Source: an uncultured Phocaeicola sp.
GTDB lineage: Bacteria; Bacteroidota; Bacteroidia; Bacteroidales; Bacteroidaceae
Direction: 5' to 3'
DNA: 48,848 nt
Assembly (NCBI GenBank): GCA_944320815.1
Contig: CALUIZ010000023.1
Location: 1-48,848, forward strand
Shown here: in pieces, positions 43,512-48,848 of the stretch
Numbering within the stretch: the first letter of the stretch is position 1
Layout: every line of letters begins with the position of its first letter
Program-made: the position numbers and the translations under genes
Notes under the pieces: model-generated
Told to the model about the DNA's origin: nothing
Databases searched by the model: none
The model's input: only the letters and a program-made list of their open reading frames with translations

Positions 43512-43997
43512 TTATAGCAAGTTAAACATGACCGGAACCGTGTATCTTGCTCTCACAATCTTTCCGTTGTGACGCCCCGGAATCCATTTGGGCATACTCT
43601 TGATGATACGCACAGCTTCCTTATCCAGAATCGGATCGAAATGTTTTATGATTTCTATATCGGCCAAAGATCCGTCTTTGTTGACCGTAAATAGAACAAC
43701 TACAATTCCATAAGAAGGGCCGATGTTGCAAACCAGACCCTCCGGTTCGGGCAACCGCTGGTTCTTTCTAATGTATTCGAGCATCTTTACCCTTCCGCCG
43801 GGGAATTGAGGCTCGACTTCCACTTTGCTGAATACCGAATCGGATGTGTCAACAAGTTCTTCTTCGAGAGCTGTGCAAATAGGGGCGGGCTTTTTTTCAT
43901 CTGCTTTCCCTGAGCAGCTTTGTAAGGCCGATGCGCTCAGGAGAAAGATGCACAGACAGGGGAGTATGGCCGCGCAATGGAAGTATAGCCTTTTCAT
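43512..43997 (-). CDS. TonB C-terminal-domain lipoprotein (paralogue 1)
   Basis: 161 residues. The hydrophobic leader ILPCLCIFLLSASALQSCSG gives a lipobox ALQSC (Cys28), so a lipoprotein rather than an inner-membrane TonB. The TonB_C domain runs from about 60: VEPQFPGGRVKMLEYIRKNQ, VLFTVNKDGSLADIEIIKHF, EAVRIIKSMPKWIPGRHNGK. First gene of the three-gene operon. The -7-like TACATTTA upstream has one mismatch. Confidence 0.85.
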   Translation of the reverse strand: MKRLYFHCAAILPCLCIFLLSASALQSCSGKADEKKPAPICTALEEELVDTSDSVFSKVEVEPQFPGGRVKMLEYIRKNQRLPEPEGLVCNIGPSYGIVVVLFTVNKDGSLADIEIIKHFDPILDKEAVRIIKSMPKWIPGRHNGKIVRARYTVPVMFNLL

Positions 43998-44150
43998 GTG
44001 TCGTTCCGATTAGTTGGTTAAACTCTGTAAATGTAAGAAAATATATTGAACGATCCAACGGGAAACGCAAAAAAAGCACAGACCGTGTCCGTGTCTTTTT
44101 GATGGCAGAGTCAACCAGCAAGTGCAACATTACGAAATATTTTTGAAAAA

Positions 44151-44187
44151 GCAAAAAGAAAGGTGCAGATTGAACAATCCACACCTT
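44151..44187 (-). terminator. Terminator of the PepSY-like lipoprotein gene
   Basis: A 13-bp stem (44160-44172 with 44175-44187, two G-U pairs) is followed on the minus strand by TCTTTTTGC. It lies 21 bases past the stop codon. The 211-base region 43998-44208 holds nothing else I can support. Confidence 0.75.
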
Positions 44188-44208
44188 CCCCGTCGTATAA
44201 TCATACAA

Positions 44209-45462
44209 TTAATCTTCCACCCACATAATCGTACCGTCCGCACGGACATACACATCCAGTTCATCCCACACTTCCACTTCATAGAATGTTCCTTCCGGAG
44301 TTTCCACACATTCAATGTCATCGTCCCAGTAGGCATGAGCACCGAACCTGTCTGTCAACGAAGTCTTCACTGCATCCGGAAGCTCGTTCGGATAGATGTC
44401 ATAGGAGGTGAAAAGCCATTCTTCACTGAAGCTGAACACCACTTCCTTCTCGCGTCCGTCATGACGGATGTCAATTTCAATCCTTCCGTCATCATAATCC
44501 CGGTCAAGGATGACCGCACCCGGGTATTTCCCGTTCAGAACCGCTTCCAATCCTTCCCCGACAGTCACCCCGCCTCCAATGTCCGGATGCATCCCCGACG
44601 GGCGTTCAATTTCTTCTCCCTGCTCGTTCAGATAAACTTTTCTTTCACGGTCGCCCTTTTCAATTTCCACACAATAATAAATGTCCGTAGCGGTCTCATA
44701 CCTGTCCACGTCATCAATCTGATAACCGGCATAATGGCTCTGGATGAAGCTGCGCACCACATCAGGAACATTCCACCGGTTATATTCCGTCTTGGTCTGA
44801 ATCCACGAGGAAGAAGCGTCGAACCATATTTCATGCTTCATGCCGTTGTGCACAATCTCCACTTCCATGCCGTTGCGCTCCATGTCTATATCCACAATCC
44901 GCGCGCCCGGGAAATGCTGTGCCAGCCATTCCTCCACTCCCGACACAGGTGTCTGGGGCAGATACCCGAAGTGATCATTCTCTTTCCCGTCCGAATCAAC
45001 GGATTCGTTCACGAGCACACCGTCTTCTGTATAATAAAGGTCCACTTCAACCCCTCCATTCTTCACTTCGACCACATACAGCTTTTCCGCTCCGTTCCGT
45101 TCCAGCACATCAACAGTCTCATCCGGCATCCATTCCGCATATGCGCTTTCCTGGATGGCGGTAGCTATCGCCTGAGGCAATGACGCGAAAGGAATTTCCG
45201 TTTCAGTCATTCCCCAGCGCGCATCAGCCAACGCATACCATGCTGCCGTCTCCTTTCCGTTATACTGAAACTCAGCCTTTGCATATCCGTCCTTTACAGA
45301 CCAGGAAGCACGAGTTTCTCCATACTGGCTTTCAAATGCCGCCAGCACACTTTGAGGCACGCTTCCGCTGCCCCCACCACCTTCGTCTTCACTACACGAT
45401 ACGAAGAAAGACATCAAACAGAACATTGATGCCAAAGATGTCAAAAAAAACAATTTCTTCAT
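44209..45462 (-). CDS. PepSY-like repeat lipoprotein
   Basis: 417 residues. Lipobox FFVSC (Cys23) followed by SEDEGGGGSG. At least three PepSY-like (PF11396-type) repeats fill the rest. Each has a helix with P-x-x-V-x-x-x-F, then strands and a W or Y (VPQSVLAAFESQYGETRASW; VPDVVRSFIQSHYAGYQIDD; LPDAVKTSLTDRFGAHAYWD). A further helix, VSGVEEWLAQHFPGARIVDI, makes more units. Related Bacteroides proteins are secreted and of unknown function, sometimes proposed as inhibitors. The C-terminal DVYVRADGTIMWVED is acidic. Monocistronic. Confidence 0.85.
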   Translation of the reverse strand: MKKLFFLTSLASMFCLMSFFVSCSEDEGGGGSGSVPQSVLAAFESQYGETRASWSVKDGYAKAEFQYNGKETAAWYALADARWGMTETEIPFASLPQAIATAIQESAYAEWMPDETVDVLERNGAEKLYVVEVKNGGVEVDLYYTEDGVLVNESVDSDGKENDHFGYLPQTPVSGVEEWLAQHFPGARIVDIDMERNGMEVEIVHNGMKHEIWFDASSSWIQTKTEYNRWNVPDVVRSFIQSHYAGYQIDDVDRYETATDIYYCVEIEKGDRERKVYLNEQGEEIERPSGMHPDIGGGVTVGEGLEAVLNGKYPGAVILDRDYDDGRIEIDIRHDGREKEVVFSFSEEWLFTSYDIYPNELPDAVKTSLTDRFGAHAYWDDDIECVETPEGTFYEVEVWDELDVYVRADGTIMWVED

Positions 45463-45592
45463 AATTCAATCCTTTTATTGGTTTGTCCACAAAATAAAGG
45501 CACAATTCTGAAAAGATTCTGAAATCCAGCAATAATTAAGATGAATATGAGTGCAGAAAGCAGTCAGGCGATTGTTCATTTTCTGTTCTTCT

Positions 45593-45623
45593 TTTCTCCA
45601 GTCCGACTTTTTACGTAATTTTG
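45593..45623 (+). promoter_or_regulatory. Promoter of the HAD phosphatase gene
   Basis: TAATTTTG (45616-45623) with TTTC 19 bp upstream (45593-45596) fits both Bacteroides elements, 27 bases before the ATG. Confidence 0.6.
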
Positions 45624-45650
45624 CAACCGAATCAACCCGTATATCCAACT

Positions 45651-46433
45651 ATGGTAAAAGCTATCTTTTTTGATATAGACGGGACATTGGTGTCTTTCTG
45701 CACGCATACCGTCCCGCAGTCCACTTGTGACGCACTGAAGAAGCTCCGCGAACAGGGAGTGAAGGTGTTCATCGCTACCGGACGCCCCAAGAAACTGATG
45801 ATGGAGGCGGTGGGACATCTGGAATTTGATGGTTACATCACGCTGAACGGAGCATATTGCTTTACCGCCGACCACAAGGACATCTACAAGAACGGAATAC
45901 CGGAGGAAGATGTGGAACGGCTGATTGCCTATTCGCACGAACATCCGGAAATTCCATTCGTGTTTGTACACGACAACACCTGGTTCCTGACCTGCGTGAA
46001 TGAAGCGGTGAGAGATGTGGCACGGCTGATTGAAATAGAAATTCCTCCCGTGCACCCTGCAGAATACGCAAGGGGAAAAGAAATCATGCAGATAATGGGG
46101 TATTTCCCGGAAGAGGATGACCACGAAGTGTTTTCCCATGCGCTCACACATTGTGAGCCGATGCGCTGGTATCCGCTCTTCGCCGACATCATAGCCAAAG
46201 GAAACAGCAAGAGTCACGGCATAGACAAGGTACTGGAATATTATGGCATCAGCCTGGAAGAAACGATGGCTTTCGGTGACGGAGGGAATGACATCCCGAT
46301 GCTTTCACACGTACATATCGGAGTGGCGATGGGAAATGCTGCGGAAAAGGTACGGGCCTCGGCCGATTACGTCACGGCTTCCGTAGACGAGGATGGAGTG
46401 GCCAATGCGTTGCGTCACTTCGGATTGCTCTGA
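45651..46433 (+). CDS. Cof-type HAD-IIB phosphatase
   Basis: 260 residues from ATG 45651. Haloacid-dehalogenase phosphatase. Motif I is FFDIDGTLVS (Asp8 nucleophile, Asp10 acid-base), motif II is VFIATGRP, the motif III Lys is probably in IIAKGNSKSHGIDKVLEYYG, and motif IV is AFGDGGNDIPML. The C2 cap lies between about 80 and 185. Cytosolic; substrates in this family are small phosphates such as sugar phosphates or FMN. The exact substrate is unknown. Confidence 0.93.
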   Translation: MVKAIFFDIDGTLVSFCTHTVPQSTCDALKKLREQGVKVFIATGRPKKLMMEAVGHLEFDGYITLNGAYCFTADHKDIYKNGIPEEDVERLIAYSHEHPEIPFVFVHDNTWFLTCVNEAVRDVARLIEIEIPPVHPAEYARGKEIMQIMGYFPEEDDHEVFSHALTHCEPMRWYPLFADIIAKGNSKSHGIDKVLEYYGISLEETMAFGDGGNDIPMLSHVHIGVAMGNAAEKVRASADYVTASVDEDGVANALRHFGLL

Positions 46434-46438
46434 GGGGA

Positions 46439-46505
46439 CAGAAAGGCACGGAGACAGAAAGAAATGAATCCCATTTATAAAGCTCTGTATCTCCGTGCCT
46501 TTCTG
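46439..46505. terminator. Bidirectional hairpin between HAD and methyltransferase genes
   Basis: A perfect 16-bp stem (46439-46454 with 46490-46505) with a 35-base AT-rich loop lies between convergent genes. The stem holds CACGGAGACAG-type sequence also found once near 14575. Confidence 0.65.
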
Positions 46506-46510
46506 TTCGA

Positions 46511-47239
46511 CTAAAGGACCGTCAGCCGAGCCAGATAGTCGTAATGCTCGCCTTCCGCTATCTTTTCAGCCTTGAAACCATATTGAGAGGCATACAGGGA
46601 AAGCGTGTTGAAATCAATGTAAAGCCAGTCGAAACTGTCTCCTTTCATTTGTTTGTACTGCATCCGGAAGTCCACCTGTCCATAATAATCCGCGGCAAGG
46701 TCTATCACAAAACTTCCGTCCTCATCTTCAAAGAGGTAGCGCAAGTCGCTCGAATCCATCAATATGCATCCCCCGGGAGCAAGCAACTGCTTCATGCGTC
46801 CGAAAAATCCGCCGATGTTTTCCAGCCTCCCGATGATGCCCGAACCGTTCATCAGCATCAGTACCGTATCGAACTGCCCCACAAAATGAGGGTCGAACAC
46901 ATTCACGAGCCTTGCATCCACACCACGGCTCTGCATCACTTCCACCGACAAAGGGGAGATGTCGATGGCCTGCACTTCCTTTCCCATTTCGCGCAGAGCC
47001 AGTGAATGACAACCGCTTCCGGCCCCCACATCCAGTATGCGCCCACAGGCCGACTGCAAGGCAATCCGTTCGAGTTCCGGCATTTCCCCGTAAGTGCGGA
47101 ACAGACCGGACACGGGAATCTCATCTTCATCGAATTGTGACGAAAACACTCTGAGCCTGGCGGCCTTGCCCTTATTGTAATAGTCATGAATGGCAGCTCC
47201 CATCGGGTCTCTGTCGGGAGCCAGACAAGTCGTATTCAT
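46511..47239 (-). CDS. Class I SAM-dependent methyltransferase
   Basis: 242 residues (a second ATG at residue 13 is possible). SAM-binding motif I is RILDVGAGSGCHSLAL, followed by QAIDISPLSVEVM (acidic end of strand 2), the post-I FDTVLMLMNGSGIIGRL, and APGGCILMDSSDLR. The substrate-recognition part at the C-terminus is family-specific and not assigned. Substrate unknown. It begins 17 bases after proB and is probably co-transcribed. Confidence 0.9.
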   Translation of the reverse strand: MNTTCLAPDRDPMGAAIHDYYNKGKAARLRVFSSQFDEDEIPVSGLFRTYGEMPELERIALQSACGRILDVGAGSGCHSLALREMGKEVQAIDISPLSVEVMQSRGVDARLVNVFDPHFVGQFDTVLMLMNGSGIIGRLENIGGFFGRMKQLLAPGGCILMDSSDLRYLFEDEDGSFVIDLAADYYGQVDFRMQYKQMKGDSFDWLYIDFNTLSLYASQYGFKAEKIAEGEHYDYLARLTVL

Positions 47240-47256
47240 AAATCAATTCCTTTCTT

Positions 47257-48339
47257 TTATTCCAGATACAGATAATCATAATGCACCAGCGGTTTCTGCC
47301 CGTGTCTTCCCAACATACGGCGGGCCTCATCCGAGTCCACTCCCGCACGGCCCACACCGATAAGCGTGCCGTCCTCATCCATTATCCGCACAATATCATC
47401 CTTCTCAAACTCGCCCACCACATCAGTCACTCCGACGGGAAGAATGCTCACGGCCTTGTCCCCCCTTACCGCATCCACGGCTTTATGGTTCAGGCGCAGT
47501 TCCCCTTTGGCAAAACCTTCGCTATGGGCAATCCATTTCTTCACGCTCGACACTTCCTCTTCCGAAGGGACAAAACGGGTGCAGACCGTCGTCTCGGGCG
47601 ACTGCATCAGATTGACCAGTATATTGTCCTTCTTTCCGTTGGCGATGATTACAGTAATGCCCTCATCGGCCACCTTGCGGGCGATGGTCGTCTTGGTAAG
47701 CATGCCGCCACGTCCGAAGCCCGACTTTTCCGTACGGATGTAGTCGGACAAGTCTTTCCCATGTTCCACAATGCGGATCACTTCCGCATTCGGGTCGGAA
47801 AGCGAACCGTTGTAGATACCGTCAATGTTGCTCAAGATTATCAACGCCTGCATGTCAAGCATCGAAGCTACCAGCCCCGAAAGTTCATCGTTGTCGGTAA
47901 ACATCAGCTCCGTCACCGAAATGGTGTCGTTTTCATTGACTATCGGAATCACCCCGTTTTCGAGCATCACCCTCATGCAGCTCCGCTGGTTCAGATAATG
48001 GCGGCGCGTGCCGAAACTTTCTTTCGTGGTCAGCACCTGCCCTACGGCAATTCCATGTTCACGGAACAGCTCATAATAACGGTTGATGAGCTTTGCCTGT
48101 CCCACCGCCGAAAAGAGCTGACGCTGTTCCACACTGTCCAGCTTATGCGTCTGTTTCAGTTCGCTCCGGCCCGAAGCCACGGCACCCGAAGAAATCAATA
48201 CGATTTCCACTCCGTTCTTATGCAGTTCCGCCACCTGGTCGACCAAGGCTGACATGCGTGTCACGTCCAGTGTCCCGTCCTTGCGAGCCAGTACATTACT
48301 TCCTATTTTTACAGCTATCCGATTGAATTGATAATTCAT
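47257..48339 (-). CDS. proB: Glutamate 5-kinase
   Basis: 360 residues. Phosphorylates glutamate in the first step of proline synthesis. The amino-acid-kinase domain at about 1-260 includes VKIGSNVLARKDGTLD, VLISSGAVASGRSEL, IPIVNENDTISV and the late KSGFGRGGMLTKTTIARKVA. The C-terminal PUA domain at about 275-355 is present (AVSILPVGVTDVVGEFEKDD). In many bacteria proA is next to proB, but here the next gene is a methyltransferase, so proA must lie elsewhere. Confidence 0.96.
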   Translation of the reverse strand: MNYQFNRIAVKIGSNVLARKDGTLDVTRMSALVDQVAELHKNGVEIVLISSGAVASGRSELKQTHKLDSVEQRQLFSAVGQAKLINRYYELFREHGIAVGQVLTTKESFGTRRHYLNQRSCMRVMLENGVIPIVNENDTISVTELMFTDNDELSGLVASMLDMQALIILSNIDGIYNGSLSDPNAEVIRIVEHGKDLSDYIRTEKSGFGRGGMLTKTTIARKVADEGITVIIANGKKDNILVNLMQSPETTVCTRFVPSEEEVSSVKKWIAHSEGFAKGELRLNHKAVDAVRGDKAVSILPVGVTDVVGEFEKDDIVRIMDEDGTLIGVGRAGVDSDEARRMLGRHGQKPLVHYDYLYLE

Positions 48340-48368
48340 TCCGTCACTCCTTTTCTGTTAAACACAAG

Positions 48369-48376
48369 CAAAGATA
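48369..48376 (-). promoter_or_regulatory. -7 box for proB
   Basis: TATCTTTG on the minus strand matches TAnnTTTG, 30 bases before the proB ATG. Confidence 0.55.
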
Positions 48377-48458
48377 GGACTTTATTCCCAAAAAACCAGT
48401 TTATTATTACACAACAAACAACATACGAGTTTTAACCGTCAAACAAAAAGTCCTCGTC

Positions 48459-48848
48459 CTATTTTTCAGGATTAAACTGTTTATCATATCCCAACAGATA
48501 CTTTGCCAACACAGGGTCGTTGAAGTCGGCTGCAAGAGGATGTCCCGCATCCAAGCGGCGGATGGCTTCCCGTTCATCGTCCGTCAGTTCGAAATCATCA
48601 AGGGCGAAATTGCTTCTCATGCGCTCCGGCTTTGTGGATTGAGGAATGATGATGATGCCTTCGTCCGTCAGGAATTTCAGGCAGATTTGGGCGATGTCCT
48701 TGCCGTGCCTGTCGGCAATCTCTTTCAGCGTTTCATTGCCGAAGAGGTTGTTCATCCCTCTCGCCAACGGGCTCCAAGCCATCAGGCGTGTGCCGTATTC
48801 CTTCATCAACTCACGCATCTTTACCTGTTGGGAAAAAACGTGCGTCTC
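48459..48848 (-). CDS. Aldo/keto reductase, C-terminal part (cut by window edge)
   Basis: The frame stays open through the edge; reading upstream of an internal ATG at 48818 gives ETHVFSQQVK, the beta-strand typical of this family. Visible are MKEYGTRLMAWSPLARGMNN, IAQICLKFLTDEGIIIIPQS and STKPERMRSNFALDDFELTD, the C-terminal third of an aldo/keto reductase with the NADPH-binding Lys-Pro-Arg region. The start lies outside. It resembles AKR5-type 2,5-diketo-gluconate reductase-like enzymes, but the catalytic residues are not in the window. Confidence 0.85.
   Translation of the reverse strand, partial: ETHVFSQQVKMRELMKEYGTRLMAWSPLARGMNNLFGNETLKEIADRHGKDIAQICLKFLTDEGIIIIPQSTKPERMRSNFALDDFELTDDEREAIRRLDAGHPLAADFNDPVLAKYLLGYDKQFNPEK

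Overview
The window looks like chromosome of a gut Bacteroidales bacterium, most likely Bacteroides or Phocaeicola. The evidence is: a SusC/SusD pair with a hybrid two-component regulator; many start-proximal promoters of the Bacteroides type (-7 box TAnnTTTG); A-rich leaders instead of strong Shine-Dalgarno sites; a short 409-residue AroA; and the 5' end of a 16S rRNA gene with the Bacteroidetes start sequence at the left edge. The species cannot be fixed from about 50 bases of 16S. I saw no tRNA, CRISPR array, insertion sequence, integrase or phage gene.

Left part (1-9158): a 16S gene on the minus strand with its promoter and leader, a CorC/CNNM-type membrane protein, then a divergent LysR regulator and a three-gene operon. 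That operon encodes a TonB-dependent receptor, a DUF4374 surface lipoprotein and a PepSY membrane protein. Its order and domain content match the xenosiderophore operon xusABC of B. thetaiotaomicron. An AT-rich palindrome sits between its promoter and first gene. An aldo/keto reductase follows in the opposite direction.

Middle-left (9237-20409): mostly housekeeping. aroA with a small membrane protein, an orphan ABC-3 metal permease, tsaE with an immunity-17-like membrane protein, rnhB, an M20 deacetylase (argE-like), a tightly packed minus-strand operon (dut, TPR lipoprotein, DUF4292 lipoprotein, EnvC-like murein hydrolase activator), and dgt.

Centre (20514-38598): a complete polysaccharide utilization locus (PUL) of about 18 kb. 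On the minus strand come a hybrid two-component system, then an operon of SGNH hydrolase, ECF sigma factor, SusC, SusD, an Ig-repeat glycan-binding lipoprotein, an alginate-lyase-fold enzyme, a second SGNH esterase and an alpha/beta esterase. A heparinase II/III-fold lyase is transcribed divergently. Two lyase folds plus three esterase-type enzymes suggest an acylated uronic-acid polysaccharide as substrate. The operon promoter carries three 11-bp direct repeats at 22-23 bp spacing, a plausible site for the AraC-type output domain. The ECF sigma factor has no anti-sigma partner, and the SusC has no N-terminal STN signalling domain. This locus is the best candidate for something undescribed.

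Right part (38736-48848): an AMP-forming acyl-CoA ligase with a cupin-type XRE regulator, a small lipoprotein with a DUF6483-like protein, three tandem paralogues carrying a TonB C-terminal domain without a membrane-spanning TonB body, a PepSY-like repeat lipoprotein, a Cof-type HAD phosphatase, a methyltransferase following proB, and an aldo/keto reductase cut by the right edge.
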